A stretch of DNA of 64,000 nt from Desulfuromonadaceae bacterium (GTDB lineage: Bacteria; Desulfobacterota; Desulfuromonadia; Geobacterales; Pseudopelobacteraceae): the NCBI GenBank assembly GCA_028712075.1, contig JAQTQX010000004.1, positions 1 to 64,000 on the forward strand. The letters run 5' to 3'. Positions within the stretch are counted from its first letter, which is position 1. Every line of letters begins with the position of its first letter. The notes under the pieces were generated by a model. It ran no database searches and had not been told where the DNA came from. It saw only the letters and a list, made by a program, of their open reading frames with translations. Made by a program: the position numbers and the translations under genes. Below, piece after piece: positions 48,837 through 59,933 of this stretch.

Positions 48837-49396
48837 AAATAATTGTCTCCGTTCCCAATTTGTATGACGCCCGTATATGTATATCTCAAATTTGTCAGTT
48901 GTACAGCGGTGAACTTTACAATTGTTATTAATTTTTGTAAAGCGGATACCTTCTGAAAAACAAACGTTCTTTCAGGTTGATTTCAGTTAGTTACGGCAGG
49001 CATGGGGATGCAACTCTCCTGTGAGGCAATAAGCAGGAATATGAAAATACAGAGCTGCCAGTTCAGCATTGTTCTGAAGCGGCCGCAAAGCTGTGACTCC
49101 ATGCCCTATCCAGTAACCATGGGCGCCGACAGAAACCGTCTGACAGCCGCGAGTTACGGAAAAGAAAAACCGTTTGCAGGTGGAAATGATGAAGCGGCAT
49201 GAGCCGGTAATCGTCGTGCTGAATTTATTATTGCGACACCCTGGAGGCAGGTAGGGATGATATTTCAGTGAGAAGGAGAAGTTTTGGATGTGATCAGAAT
49301 AATTCTTCATGTGGGTACGAGCATATATTTGCTGCCTGCACGTCGCTTAACCGTCTTACAGCTACACGAGAGGTACACGCAAGCCATAGAACAAAA

Positions 49397-49426
49397 AAGC
49401 ACCTACAGAATTAGCTGTAGGTGCTT
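49397..49426 (-). terminator. Rho-independent terminator after tRNA-Pro
   Basis: agcacctacag-aattag-ctgtaggtgct followed (minus strand) by T6. Confidence 0.75.
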
Positions 49427-49434
49427 GAATTTGC

Positions 49435-49511
49435 TGGTCGGTGAGACTGGAATCGAACCAGCGACCCCCTGCTCCCAAGGCAGGTGCGCTACCAGGCTGC
49501 GCTACTCACCG
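49435..49511 (-). tRNA. tRNA-Pro(UGG), CCA encoded
   Basis: CGGTGAG TAGCGCAGCCTGGTAGCGCA CCTGC CTTGGGA GCAGG GGGTC GCTGG TTCGATT CCAGT CTCACCG ACCA cloverleaf. Confidence 0.95.
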
Positions 49512-49572
49512 ACGAAAGACGACTTAACTATCACAGCAGGTTTCATTGTGCAAGCTAAAAATCAACTGTGCG

Positions 49573-51504
49573 TTATTCAGATATGGTGGCAGCTTTGCCC
49601 GCATGCAGATATGTGCGAATTGATTCTGCTATCCCGGCACCGTCCAGGCCAAGCATGGTACGCAGTTCATGTTGCTCCCCCTGAGGAATGTATGAATCGG
49701 GATAACCGAGACGGAGTACCCGTGTGCCGCTCAGATCGTGCTGCTCCAGCAGTTCCAGAACCGCTGTACCAAAACCTCCCTGCAGGGCATTTTCTTCAAT
49801 GGTGATCAGAATTTCGAATTCTGTCGCCAGCGCAAGCAGCATCGTTTCATCAAGCGGCTTCACGAAACGTGCATTCACAACCGTCAGACGTGTCCCTTCC
49901 GCATCCAGCAAGTCAGCAGCCCTCAGTGCGGCATGCACCATCGTACCAAGAGCGATGACGGCAGCGGCATTTCCTTTCCGAAGCAGTTCACTCCTGCCGA
50001 TCGGCAAAAGAGTAAGTGTCTGGTCCAGCGGTACGCCATAACCGCTGCCGCGCGGGTAGCGTACTGCAGCCGGACTCCCCAGATTGACAGCGGTTGCAAG
50101 CATAAACTGCAGTTCATTTTCGTCTTTCGGAACCATCAGGGTCAGATTGGGAAGATGGCGCAGGTATGACAGATCAAAAGCACCGTGATGAGTGGGGCCG
50201 TCATTCCCGACCACCCCTGCCCGGTCAATAGCAAACGTAACCGGCAGGTTCTGCAGACAGACATCGTGACATATCTGGTCATAACCGCGCTGCAGAAAGC
50301 TTGAATATATGGCGCATACCGGACGGTATCCACCGACAGCCAGGCCGGCCGCGAAGGTGACACCATGCTGTTCGGCAATGCCGACATCAAAAAACCGCTC
50401 GGGGTACTCTTTGGCAAACCGGGCAAGCCCGGTGCCGTCGGGCATGGCAGCTGTAATTGCCGTGATGCGGTCATCCTCTGCAGCCAGCTTGCAGAGTGCA
50501 TCGCCGAAAACCGCCGTATATGTGGCGACGCGCCCCTTCACCTTGGTTACTTTACCGCTTTCGACATCAAACGGACCGACCCCATGGAACAACGCCGGAT
50601 TTTTTTCTGCCGGGGTATACCCCTTCCCTTTGGTCGTCAGGATATGAATCAGGAGAGGATTATCGAATTTTTTGACATTTTCAAACGTCTCAATAAGCAC
50701 CGGCAGGTCATGCCCGTCTATCGGCCCGATGTACTCAAAGCCGAACGCCTCAAAAAGCATGCCAGGCGTAAAGCACCCTTTGAAGGATTCTTCCATTTTT
50801 TTGGCAAGATGAAGCACCCCCTTGCCAACTTCCAGACGTTTAAGAAAAGTTTCCGTACTCTTTTTGAAGCGATGAACAAATTCACTGGATGCGGTGCGGG
50901 AGAGAAAACTGGAGAGAGCACCGACATTTTCAGCAATCGACATTTCATTGTCATTAAGGACGATAATCATATCCTTGTTGAGTTGACCGGCATGATTAAT
51001 CGCTTCGTAGGCGATACCGCCGGTCATGGAACCGTCGCCGATCACCGCCAGCACCTTTGCCCGGCGCCGGGCAAGATCCCGGGCGACAGTAAAACCGGTG
51101 GCGGCAGAAATCGAGGTGGACGAGTGCCCCACATCGAACAGATCGTGCGGCGATTCATGCCGCTTGGGGAAACCGCTGATGCCGTTCAGCGTGCGTATTG
51201 ATGCAAAGCTATCGCGGCGACCGGTTAACAGCTTGTGGGCATAGACCTGATGGCCGACATCCCAGATAATTTTGTCGGTTGGCGTGGTAAACACCCGATG
51301 CAGGGCAATTGTCAGCTCCACGACACCGAGTGACGGCGCAAGATGCCCGCCGTTAACAGCGCAGGTCTGGATAATGATCTGCCGCAGCTCTTCGGCAAGC
51401 TTAGGCAACCGACCGGCCGGGAGGCGTTTGACATCTTCGGGTGATTGTATTGTTTCAATAATCGACATAGCTCCATCCGGGGGAGTGGATACGGTGCAGG
51501 TCAC
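49573..51504 (-). CDS. dxs: 1-deoxy-D-xylulose-5-phosphate synthase
   Basis: [69 protein letters not shown]. Confidence 0.97.
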   Translation of the reverse strand: MTCTVSTPPDGAMSIIETIQSPEDVKRLPAGRLPKLAEELRQIIIQTCAVNGGHLAPSLGVVELTIALHRVFTTPTDKIIWDVGHQVYAHKLLTGRRDSFASIRTLNGISGFPKRHESPHDLFDVGHSSTSISAATGFTVARDLARRRAKVLAVIGDGSMTGGIAYEAINHAGQLNKDMIIVLNDNEMSIAENVGALSSFLSRTASSEFVHRFKKSTETFLKRLEVGKGVLHLAKKMEESFKGCFTPGMLFEAFGFEYIGPIDGHDLPVLIETFENVKKFDNPLLIHILTTKGKGYTPAEKNPALFHGVGPFDVESGKVTKVKGRVATYTAVFGDALCKLAAEDDRITAITAAMPDGTGLARFAKEYPERFFDVGIAEQHGVTFAAGLAVGGYRPVCAIYSSFLQRGYDQICHDVCLQNLPVTFAIDRAGVVGNDGPTHHGAFDLSYLRHLPNLTLMVPKDENELQFMLATAVNLGSPAAVRYPRGSGYGVPLDQTLTLLPIGRSELLRKGNAAAVIALGTMVHAALRAADLLDAEGTRLTVVNARFVKPLDETMLLALATEFEILITIEENALQGGFGTAVLELLEQHDLSGTRVLRLGYPDSYIPQGEQHELRTMLGLDGAGIAESIRTYLHAGKAATISE

Positions 51505-52394
51505 GTCCTACGCTGTACAATGTAGCGTGCAATGTCCCGGAGCCGGTCAGCCTCGGCACCGAAACATTCAAGTGATCTCAGCGCCTCATCCATCATTGCC
51601 TGCGCCTCGTTCTTCGCTGATGCCAATCCCATAACGGCGGGGTATGTCGCTTTACCGCGCGCTTCGTCACTCCCGGTATCCTTACCGATCTCCTCAGTGG
51701 TCCCCACAATATCGAGAATATCGTCGGCAATCTGGAACGCCAGTCCGGCGGCTTCGCCGTAACGGGTAATCGCCGCCAGCTGGTGGCCTGCTGCACCACC
51801 CAGGATCGCCCCCGACACAACGGAGGCCTTGATCAATGCCCCTGTTTTATGGGTATGAATGTATTGAACCGTTGCGAGATCAATATCATGCCTTCCTTCG
51901 CTCTCCATATCGATGACCTGTCCGCCAACCATGCCGCAGGAGCCGGCACAGGCAGCAATCTCATGGATAACCGCTAACAGGGCCGCCGGATCACACCCGC
52001 CGGTATGACGGGGATCGCTGACCAGCTTGAACGCTTCCGTCAGCAGTGCATCACCGGCCAGAACCGCAATCGCCTCACCAAACACCTTATGGTTAGTCGG
52101 ATTGCCTCGCCGAAAATCATCGTTATCCATGGCCGGGAGATCGTCGTGAATCAGTGAATAGGTGTGGATCATCTCCATAGCGCACGCCGCCGGCAGGACC
52201 CTTCCAGTCTCTCCGCCGACCGCCTGACACGCGGCCAGCATCAGGATCGGCCGTACCCGCTTGCCGCCGGCAAAAACCGAATAGCGCATCGCTTTGTGAA
52301 TGCTATGCGGCAAATCCGTTTCATTTGGCAAAAAAAGCTCAAGAGCCGCATCAATGCAGGATCTCTGTTCAACTAAATAGCTTTTCAGATCCAT
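51501..52394 (-). CDS. ispA: Polyprenyl (farnesyl/geranylgeranyl) diphosphate synthase
   Basis: [41 protein letters not shown]. Confidence 0.95.
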   Translation of the reverse strand: MDLKSYLVEQRSCIDAALELFLPNETDLPHSIHKAMRYSVFAGGKRVRPILMLAACQAVGGETGRVLPAACAMEMIHTYSLIHDDLPAMDNDDFRRGNPTNHKVFGEAIAVLAGDALLTEAFKLVSDPRHTGGCDPAALLAVIHEIAACAGSCGMVGGQVIDMESEGRHDIDLATVQYIHTHKTGALIKASVVSGAILGGAAGHQLAAITRYGEAAGLAFQIADDILDIVGTTEEIGKDTGSDEARGKATYPAVMGLASAKNEAQAMMDEALRSLECFGAEADRLRDIARYIVQRRT

Positions 52395-52399
52395 ATCCT

Positions 52400-52630
52400 T
52401 CAGCTCCCGACAGATTCAAACGGTTCCCGCTTCAGGGAACCATCCTTCTGTTTCAGAAGGATTTCCACGCGCCGCTCGGCATCATCGAGCCTGCTGGAGC
52501 AGAATGATGCGTGCTTCACCCCCTCCTCAAACGCCTTCAGGGAATCTTCAAGCGACAAGGTTCCGGTTTCCAGACGCACAACGATTTCTTCCAGTTTTTT
52601 AAGGGATGCTTCAAATTTGTCAGTAGCCAT
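52400..52630 (-). CDS. xseB: Exodeoxyribonuclease VII small subunit
   Basis: FEASLKKLEEIVVRLETGTLSLEDSLKAFEEGV. Confidence 0.95.
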   Translation of the reverse strand: MATDKFEASLKKLEEIVVRLETGTLSLEDSLKAFEEGVKHASFCSSRLDDAERRVEILLKQKDGSLKREPFESVGS

Positions 52631-52684
52631 AGCTGGATTCCTTCGGAGGAAATGAGGTAGATATACGGTGTATCGCTGTGGAGG

Positions 52685-54073
52685 TCAAGTTTCGCCGGAG
52701 TCGTGGGACTCAACCCGGCACTGAATCGCACCCCGACAGAGTTTCAGCTGCAGCAGATCGCCTCTGGCCAAGGAACCGGAATCGGTTACCACCATGCCGT
52801 CACCGCAACGGGTTGCAATTGCATAACCGCGCGCAAGAGTGTTAAGAGGGGAAAGCACTTCAAGACGGGCTGCATGAGCGCCAAACTCCTGCCGGCAGGC
52901 CTCCAGCTGTTGGTTCACCGCGCCTTCCGCACGCATCGACAGCAGCAGAATCCGTTGCCGCAGCGAAGCTGTCTGAGCTTGGGGATCGTTATGACGCAGG
53001 ATATCCACGAGTCGAACAAAAAGGCTGCGGCGCTGCGTGGCAGTCGATCTTAATGCTGTTTCAAGCCTGCCGGACAAATCGTCAACCCGCTGGGAAAGAT
53101 GTCCGAGCATCCGCCGGGGATCATGCAATGCCCGGCGCAGACCGCTGAGGCGGCCATCGTATCCGGCCAGCATGCGCTCAACCGTGGTACGCAGCCGGTG
53201 CGACAGCATATCAACCTGAGATCGGAGCTCATCGGCACTTGCTATGACCAGTTCGGCAGCAGCCGATGGAGTCGGCGCCCGCAGATCAGCGACAAAATCG
53301 CAGATGGTCCAGTCGGTTTCATGCCCGACTGCAGATATAATCGGAATTTTCGACCGATACACAGCCCGGGCCACCACCTCCTCGTTAAACGCCCACAAAT
53401 CCTCCAGTGAACCGCCGCCACGGCCTACAACAAGGACATCGACCTCCGCAAGCCGGTTCATTTCGTCAATCGCCCGCGCAATCTCTACTGCCGCACCTTC
53501 TCCCTGCACCCGCACCGGGTAGAGAAGTACCGACAGTGCAGCAAAGCGGCGCTTCAGTACATTAAGGATGTCGTGAATTGCAGCGCCGGTCAGGGACGTA
53601 ATAACACCGATGCGGCGGGGAAAGCAGGGCAGCCTGACTTTATGCGACTCAGCAAAAAGACTTTCGGATGCAAGCTTTTCCTTCAGCTGCACAAAAGCGG
53701 TCTGCAAAGCACCGATGCCGTCTGGTTCGGCGTATTCACAGATAAGCTGGTATTCTCCCCGCTGGTCGTACACCGAAATACGGCCGCGTACTATCAGAGC
53801 CATGCCATCTGATAAACGGTATTTAAGGTTCTTTACGGTACCCTTGAACATCACGCAGCGTAACTGGGCGCCGGCATCTTTCAGGGTAAAATAGCAGTGC
53901 CCTGAAGAGGGATAGGACAGATTGGAAACCTCCCCCTGTACCCAGAGCTGTTCGAAATTTTCCTCAAGCAGACCACGCAGCAAAGCAGTCAGGCGACTGA
54001 CGGTAAGAATTGTTTTTTCCGCAAAAATATCCACATTATCCGCCCATAGAGTGCATTCCGGTATCATCCGCAA
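52685..54073 (-). CDS. xseA: Exodeoxyribonuclease VII large subunit (true start probably somewhat downstream of ORF start)
   Basis: LTVSRLTALLRGLLEENFEQLWVQGEVSNLSYPSSGHCYFTLKD; VGRGGGSLEDLWAFNEE; AVGHETDWTICDFVADLRAPTPSAAAE. Confidence 0.95.
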   Translation of the reverse strand: MRMIPECTLWADNVDIFAEKTILTVSRLTALLRGLLEENFEQLWVQGEVSNLSYPSSGHCYFTLKDAGAQLRCVMFKGTVKNLKYRLSDGMALIVRGRISVYDQRGEYQLICEYAEPDGIGALQTAFVQLKEKLASESLFAESHKVRLPCFPRRIGVITSLTGAAIHDILNVLKRRFAALSVLLYPVRVQGEGAAVEIARAIDEMNRLAEVDVLVVGRGGGSLEDLWAFNEEVVARAVYRSKIPIISAVGHETDWTICDFVADLRAPTPSAAAELVIASADELRSQVDMLSHRLRTTVERMLAGYDGRLSGLRRALHDPRRMLGHLSQRVDDLSGRLETALRSTATQRRSLFVRLVDILRHNDPQAQTASLRQRILLLSMRAEGAVNQQLEACRQEFGAHAARLEVLSPLNTLARGYAIATRCGDGMVVTDSGSLARGDLLQLKLCRGAIQCRVESHDSGET

Positions 54074-54333
54074 CGATCAGTTTTGTCGTAGCGTATCTTC
54101 AATACGGTAAGGACGACATTACACACCAACGGAGTGATGTTGGCCAGAATCAGCGGTGTGTCACCGATGAGAATCCCGTACACCATCCAGAGCGCTACGC
54201 CAAATGCCAAAAGAAGCGGCTGCCAGATCGAGATATCGTGAGCCTGACGGCTCCGCATCGTTTTGACAACTTGCGGGATGGCGGCAACACTGGTCAGCGC
54301 CCCCGCCACGAAACCGATCGTCGTGGGGTTCAC
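54064..54333 (-). CDS. SemiSWEET-like sugar transporter
   Basis: GFVAGALTSVAAIPQVVKTMRSRQAHDISIWQPLLLAFGVALWMVYGI; PQ-loop-like 3-TM. Confidence 0.9.
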   Translation of the reverse strand: MNPTTIGFVAGALTSVAAIPQVVKTMRSRQAHDISIWQPLLLAFGVALWMVYGILIGDTPLILANITPLVCNVVLTVLKIRYDKTDRCG

Positions 54334-55064
54334 GAGCGCTTCCTTCCGTCAAAGGCGGAACTGGCCCAGTCAATCTGTGTCAACATTCCCCGCAGCACGG
54401 TAACCTCTCGATTGTCAAGATTCGCCCGAAAAAAGATTCTCCGGAGTGAGCGCATGATATGAGCAGGATTCTGGTCATTGAGAAAACCTATCTTGTTCAG
54501 AGTACCGTCGAGGTGCGCGAACAGCGCCTCCATCTCGCAGGAAGTCGCCAATTCAAGCGGCCGCCCTCCCCCCGCTGTTTCAGCGGCCTTGCCAAGTTCA
54601 TAACAAAAAAGCAGCACCGATTGCGCCAGGTTGAGTGAGCCATACTCGTGCGACGTCGGAATGGTGGCATGCCAGCGACAGAGCGACAATTCCTCCGTTG
54701 TCAGGCCGTTATCCTCACGTCCGAACACGAGTGCTGCACGGCAGTCGAAAGTAACGAGTTCCCTGAATCGGCCGGCAACCTCCGGCGGCGAAAGGATCTC
54801 CTGGCGGTATTTTCCGTGCCGCCGGGTCGTGCCAACCGTCAGTGTACAGTCTTCGATAGCTGATAACAGGTCAGGAAACAGCTGTGCCGACTCGAGTAGA
54901 TCGCGAGCCGCTACAGCAAATTTAAGCGACTCGGGATGGAAACGGTCACAGCCGTTGACGATTCTCAGCCGGGTAAGCCCCATGTTTTTCATGGCGCGAC
55001 AGGCCATACCGATATTTCCGGGTGACTGCGGCTCAACCAGTACGATTGCAATATTATTGTTCAA
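54330..55064 (-). CDS. RNA methyltransferase, TrmH/TrmJ-like SpoU family (TTG start likely)
   Basis: NNNIAIVLVEPQSPGNIGMACRAMKNMGLTRLRIV; ALVFGREDNGLTTEEL; YGSLNLAQSVLLFCYEL. Confidence 0.92.
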   Translation of the reverse strand: MNNNIAIVLVEPQSPGNIGMACRAMKNMGLTRLRIVNGCDRFHPESLKFAVAARDLLESAQLFPDLLSAIEDCTLTVGTTRRHGKYRQEILSPPEVAGRFRELVTFDCRAALVFGREDNGLTTEELSLCRWHATIPTSHEYGSLNLAQSVLLFCYELGKAAETAGGGRPLELATSCEMEALFAHLDGTLNKIGFLNDQNPAHIMRSLRRIFFRANLDNREVTVLRGMLTQIDWASSAFDGRKRS

Positions 55065-55696
55065 GAAGGTACCTTTCGTTGTGCCCGTATGGCTCGTATC
55101 TGTGCCAGCCGCTCTCTGGCAGGTTTTTTGAGTTTCCAGACGTGATAGGCATGGCCGCACCACGCCATACCGATAATACCGAACAGCACCAGCACAAGGT
55201 ACTGTTCGTAATTGGCGACGTTGTCCAGTACGAGTGACGCACTTTTGCCGAACAGGTACCCCCCGAGAGAGAAGGCTACGGCCCAGGTAAAGGCGCTGGC
55301 CAGATTTATCCAGAGGAACGTACGGGGAGCAAGATTGGTTATGCCGAGGACTATCGGCAGGACGATTCTGAATCCGTAGGTAAACCGGGAAACAAAGGCC
55401 ACAAAATTTCCGTATTTTTCAATCAGCTTGAGAGCAGCGCGAAACTTTTTCGCGATAGAATGAAATCGCGCGAGCAAAACCCGCCCTTTGCTGCGGCCGA
55501 CATAGAAATAGCACTGATCGCCAAAAAAAGAACCACCCCATGCAGTAGCTATAACGCCAATAATATCCAGGTAGCCCTGAAACGCCAGAAAGCCGGCCAG
55601 CAGCAGGATCGCCTCACCCTCCAGAAATGTCCCGACAAACAGCACCCAGTAACCGTGAAGCTGCAGGTACTCTTTGAGGAGTTGCTGAACATGCAC
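55061..55696 (-). CDS. DedA family membrane protein
   Basis: YLQLHGYWVLFVGTFLEGEAILLLAGFLAFQGYL...AWGGSFFGDQCYFYVGR...FVSRFTYGFRIVLPIVLG. Confidence 0.93.
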   Translation of the reverse strand: MHVQQLLKEYLQLHGYWVLFVGTFLEGEAILLLAGFLAFQGYLDIIGVIATAWGGSFFGDQCYFYVGRSKGRVLLARFHSIAKKFRAALKLIEKYGNFVAFVSRFTYGFRIVLPIVLGITNLAPRTFLWINLASAFTWAVAFSLGGYLFGKSASLVLDNVANYEQYLVLVLFGIIGMAWCGHAYHVWKLKKPARERLAQIRAIRAQRKVPS

Positions 55697-55720
55697 CGTT
55701 TCCTCCTGCCATACCGTAAG

Positions 55721-56713
55721 TTATTCAGCAAGCCGCCCGGCCATTTCAGACTCCATCAGCTCGATCATTTCGTCAATACGGGTATCCGGATTTGAAGCGA
55801 CAGCATCTTCCCTCACCCGGGCAACAAAAAGCGCCCGCCGGGTTGTATCACATAACTGGGCGCCCCCTCCAAGTTCAGCTATTCTCTGTTGAACGATAAC
55901 GCGCCCTTCCCTCATCAGGTATGCAGAGGCAATTTCAGCAAGATCATCAACCAGCTCAAGCAGTTTTTGCTCACTAATCCGCGGAGCAACAGACTGAGGA
56001 ACAACTAGCTGCAGAAAAACAGGTTCCGGGACCGTTTCGGGAGGAACATCCTGACGCGGAGTTTCATGCCTGATCCGGGCGGATTCCCACAATTTCGGCA
56101 GGTTAACCATCTGCATCAAATCGTATTGGCTCAGCTCTTCACGCGTCCTGGTTGAGTATATGTCAAAACGCGCACCGGGCAGCGCTGCTATGGCTCTCGT
56201 CTCGTCCGAAGAGGTTTCAACTGACCCCGTTCCGTCATAATAGTAGCCGATTGGCAGACCATTCCGGTAAAATACAAGCGCTGAGCGCTCTGGAGTATAG
56301 AAACGAACCACTCCGTTTGCTCCCTGGGCTTTCAAACGGGCAATGACGCTCTGAATGTCCGACTTGCGCACTTCCTCCCCGCTGAAGATGCGTGTACCAA
56401 GAGCAATGGCATAGGTACAGACGGCAAGATCCGCATTCATCTGATACACATTTATTTTGCCGCCGACCGCAAGCACTTTATCAAACAGAAGGGACAGTGC
56501 CTCAAAGCCGGTTTTTGATCTGCCATCTTCCGTACAAACAGTACCCAACAGCTTTCCTGTGGCAAAGAATCCAAGAAAGACGAAATTTGATGCACAATGG
56601 TTGATGTAACCGCTGAAACCGCCTGTTGCCAGTTTTTCGAATACATTTGGTATGATAACCTTGTCAGCTGCGATATGTTCATACAGAGGATTTATTCTTG
56701 GCAATACACGCAT
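55721..56713 (-). CDS. Hypothetical protein, no family recognised
   Basis: 330-aa ORF with normal coding composition, no opposing alternative. Confidence 0.7.
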   Translation of the reverse strand: MRVLPRINPLYEHIAADKVIIPNVFEKLATGGFSGYINHCASNFVFLGFFATGKLLGTVCTEDGRSKTGFEALSLLFDKVLAVGGKINVYQMNADLAVCTYAIALGTRIFSGEEVRKSDIQSVIARLKAQGANGVVRFYTPERSALVFYRNGLPIGYYYDGTGSVETSSDETRAIAALPGARFDIYSTRTREELSQYDLMQMVNLPKLWESARIRHETPRQDVPPETVPEPVFLQLVVPQSVAPRISEQKLLELVDDLAEIASAYLMREGRVIVQQRIAELGGGAQLCDTTRRALFVARVREDAVASNPDTRIDEMIELMESEMAGRLAE

Positions 56714-56969
56714 TCCACAACTCCCAACGACATCCGTACAGACCCACCATCAATTGGCTTGTTTAAAGCAAAAAATTGTCTGATCAGCGGTGGCACCGTA
56801 AAGGATTTTTGAAATCATGTCAAAGCAAAACAATCGTCATAAATCGCTGAATATCCAACAATTACACGGATATTGCGCTTGACAAATCACTGATGCTACA
56901 GTAGGTTTCACGACATTTTACTGACGTTAATTGTGGGGGTTTTCTGGAGGTACAGGTGCGGGGAAGGTA

Positions 56970-58859
56970 ATGGCAATCGTTTCAAAAAAGGACAAACTGC
57001 TTGAAGATGCTCAGAAATTAGTGGCGCGAGGTCAATTTGACAAAGCTGCCAGAATATATGAGCAGATTATCGCCCTGGATCCCACGACTACAAACCTGCG
57101 CCAAAAACGGGCCGAATTATTGATCAAATGTGGGCAACATGATGAAGCACGTCAGGAATTCGAAACTATCGGTAAACATTTCACCAACAACGGCTTTTAC
57201 CAGAAAGCTATTGCGGTGTATAAACAGCTCCAAAAACATTTTCCACATGATTTAACCCTGACGCTGACGCTTGCCGAGTTGAACGCGAAGCATGGCCTTG
57301 TTGCCAACTCCCTTTCCGAATACAAACGCGTGTATGAGTTTTATGAAAAAGAAGGCAGCGCTTCCGCTGCGCTCAATATACTTGTCAGAATGCAGGACGT
57401 TGACCCTCAGAATATTCCTATAAAACTTAAATTGGCGGACGTTCTCTTTCAGCAGGGAAAGGCAAATGAAGCCTACACCACCTTTTCAAAGACAGCATCT
57501 CTCGTCCTGGAACGTGGAGACAACGCCACACTCGCTACAATTATTACCCGCATTCAGCAGCTTTTCCCCGATAAAAGTGATGTACTGCTCGGAATCCTCT
57601 CCGAACAGGTTAATCAGGGCAATGCGGCAAGCGCCATTGACAAGATTCAGAATCTCCTGCGCAGTGACCCGACCAACAAACAGGCTTGGGATTTAATTGT
57701 TCTGGCCTATCAGCGGCTTGAGCAGCCACAACGGGTCAAGGTTGCGTATCAGCACTATCTGAAATTTTTCCCCTCGGAACCATCGGCTATTGTCGGACTT
57801 ATAGCGTCCGTCACCGCTGATAAAGATCTTGCCGGGGCCATCGAACTGCTTGACCAGTATGAAACGCTGCTGATATCCGCCGGATGTCTGCAGCAGCTTG
57901 AACAAACCTATCGTGAACTTGACAGCATTGACCCTGTCAACGGCAGGGTGCTTGAAGGGCTTATCAGAATTGCCTCGGCGGCCGGCAATAATGACGAGGT
58001 TTGCTCGCTCACTTCTAAATTACACGGGCTCCGCGCCGCTGACGGTAGTGGATTCACCAGGACGGTCGAACCTGAACCGGCATCAGATCAGGAAGAAAGC
58101 GTTCTTTTCGAAACTGCACTCCCGCAGGAACAGACGGCCACATCTGTTGCAGTGGCCATTGAACATGAAGATTCATCCGCACCGGAACCGGCTGAAGAGC
58201 TACCTGAGCCAGTCGCTGATTCTATTGATTTTCCTGTCGAAGAGTTTGAAATTGACATGGATATCGATATCGATATCGACATCGACTTTGATAATGACGT
58301 TGATGGTGACCTCGATCACCCGGATAAATCACCAGATCAGGAAACCGGCACAGCGTCATCACCGGCTGACTGGCTGGACTCGGTCGGCGATTTGTTCGAT
58401 TCAATCAACACCGCCCCGCGCGGGGTAAAATTCGGTAATGAATCTGAACAAAGTGACGCTCAGTCGCACTTTGACCTTGGGCAGGCTTTTAAGGAGATGG
58501 GACTGTATGATGAAGCAATTAATGAGTTCCGTCAGGCTTCCCTGGATCAGTCGCGACGGGTGGAATGTCTAATCTTGCAGTGTGCATGCCTGAGAGAGCG
58601 AGGAGATTCAGACAAAGCGATCACCATGCTGAAGGCTCTGCTGCAGCCGGGCCTGAGTGATGAGGAAGGTTGCGCAGTCAGGTATGAATTGGCATCTGGA
58701 TATGAAGCTGTCGGAGACAAAGAGGCTGCACGTGCGCTGCTTAACGAAATAAACGCTATTAATCCCAGTTTCAGGGATGTCAGCTCACGTTTCGATGCAG
58801 CGGGACATCCCGAATCGATAGTGTTTTCAGATGAGGACCTTGATGATTTTTCGCTTTGA
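56970..58859 (+). CDS. Large TPR-repeat protein with Asp/Ile-rich linker
   Basis: MAIVSKKDKLLEDAQKLVARGQFDKAARIYEQIIALDP...; EIDMDIDIDIDIDFDNDVDGDLDHPD. Confidence 0.88.
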   Translation: MAIVSKKDKLLEDAQKLVARGQFDKAARIYEQIIALDPTTTNLRQKRAELLIKCGQHDEARQEFETIGKHFTNNGFYQKAIAVYKQLQKHFPHDLTLTLTLAELNAKHGLVANSLSEYKRVYEFYEKEGSASAALNILVRMQDVDPQNIPIKLKLADVLFQQGKANEAYTTFSKTASLVLERGDNATLATIITRIQQLFPDKSDVLLGILSEQVNQGNAASAIDKIQNLLRSDPTNKQAWDLIVLAYQRLEQPQRVKVAYQHYLKFFPSEPSAIVGLIASVTADKDLAGAIELLDQYETLLISAGCLQQLEQTYRELDSIDPVNGRVLEGLIRIASAAGNNDEVCSLTSKLHGLRAADGSGFTRTVEPEPASDQEESVLFETALPQEQTATSVAVAIEHEDSSAPEPAEELPEPVADSIDFPVEEFEIDMDIDIDIDIDFDNDVDGDLDHPDKSPDQETGTASSPADWLDSVGDLFDSINTAPRGVKFGNESEQSDAQSHFDLGQAFKEMGLYDEAINEFRQASLDQSRRVECLILQCACLRERGDSDKAITMLKALLQPGLSDEEGCAVRYELASGYEAVGDKEAARALLNEINAINPSFRDVSSRFDAAGHPESIVFSDEDLDDFSL

Positions 58860-58918
58860 ATACCAAGATTGACATCCCCCCCGATTATGCCGCATGTTTT
58901 TCAAGGAGGCTCAACTAC

Positions 58919-59863
58919 ATGAATAAAATCTTCTCTGCCGTACTTGTTCTTACGCTGATCAGTTGCTTGCACTCTGTCGCAACTGCCGCTCAATTACTTG
59001 ATGTCAGACCGACCGTCGTTGGAAGCGCCGTTTCAGTTGATATTTCCGCCGATAGCGCAATGACATATACCTACTATAAGGTTCCGGGTCAGGCTCGGGC
59101 GGTAGTAGATATCGCCGAAGCAGATCCTGAAAAAATCGAGCCGCTGATTGTTGTCAACAAAGGGAACGTCGCAAGCATCAGTGTTGACAAGGTCGAAGTG
59201 AGTGGCCTCGTCGTCAGCAGAATCATCTTCAATCTGATTTCTGAATCTGATATTTCGGTCGCCTCCACATTTGACCGAAAGAAGCTGACCGTGTTATTTG
59301 CCGGTTCCCCGGTCGCCGACGCCTCTTCGGAACAAGCGTTGCCGATGCCGGCAGAGCCTGCCGCACCTGCGGCTGTCGCAGCCCCTGCAGCCATGATCCT
59401 CCCCAACCGTGACGCACCGCCTGCCAAACCGGTGCTCCCCTCACCTCACACGAAAACAAACACAGGTGACGACCAGACTCCTGCACCTCCGACAATCCGT
59501 ACCGACAGACTGGAACCGGTTGTTCCTATCGCCATGCCGGGCAGTTCCCCGGTATACAATACGGCATTGACGATAACAGCCATTACCGCCGGTACATCAT
59601 ATATCGATATCCATGCCAACCGGACTTTAGCCGAGTACAAAGCGTTCCGACTGCACACTCCCGAGCGCCTTGTCATTGATATTCCCACGGGAAAAGTCAG
59701 TCAGAAACCGGGAATGGTTGCGATAAACAAGTTCGGCATATCAAAAGCCCGCATCGGAGTTTCCCTGCAATACATCCGCGTTGTACTTGATTGTGCCAAA
59801 ACCGCGTTTCCTTACTACACAATCAGCTCAATTGACAACGGACTGCGCATCCGTTTCAAATAG
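58919..59863 (+). CDS. AMIN domain-containing secreted protein
   Basis: aaggagg RBS; MNKIFSAVLVLTLISCLHSVATAAQLLDVRPTVVGSAVSVDISADSAMTYTYYKVPGQARAVVDI...; second AMIN-like segment at C-terminus. Confidence 0.85.
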   Translation: MNKIFSAVLVLTLISCLHSVATAAQLLDVRPTVVGSAVSVDISADSAMTYTYYKVPGQARAVVDIAEADPEKIEPLIVVNKGNVASISVDKVEVSGLVVSRIIFNLISESDISVASTFDRKKLTVLFAGSPVADASSEQALPMPAEPAAPAAVAAPAAMILPNRDAPPAKPVLPSPHTKTNTGDDQTPAPPTIRTDRLEPVVPIAMPGSSPVYNTALTITAITAGTSYIDIHANRTLAEYKAFRLHTPERLVIDIPTGKVSQKPGMVAINKFGISKARIGVSLQYIRVVLDCAKTAFPYYTISSIDNGLRIRFK

Positions 59864-59933
59864 CGCATATAGCCAAAGTTACGTTGTCCTCAGCGGTCAA
59901 CCGACCAATTTCAGAAACAGGAGCATTACCATT

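Noticed and set aside
50365-51201. 278-aa plus-strand ORF
   Set aside because: Antisense to dxs; shadow ORF.
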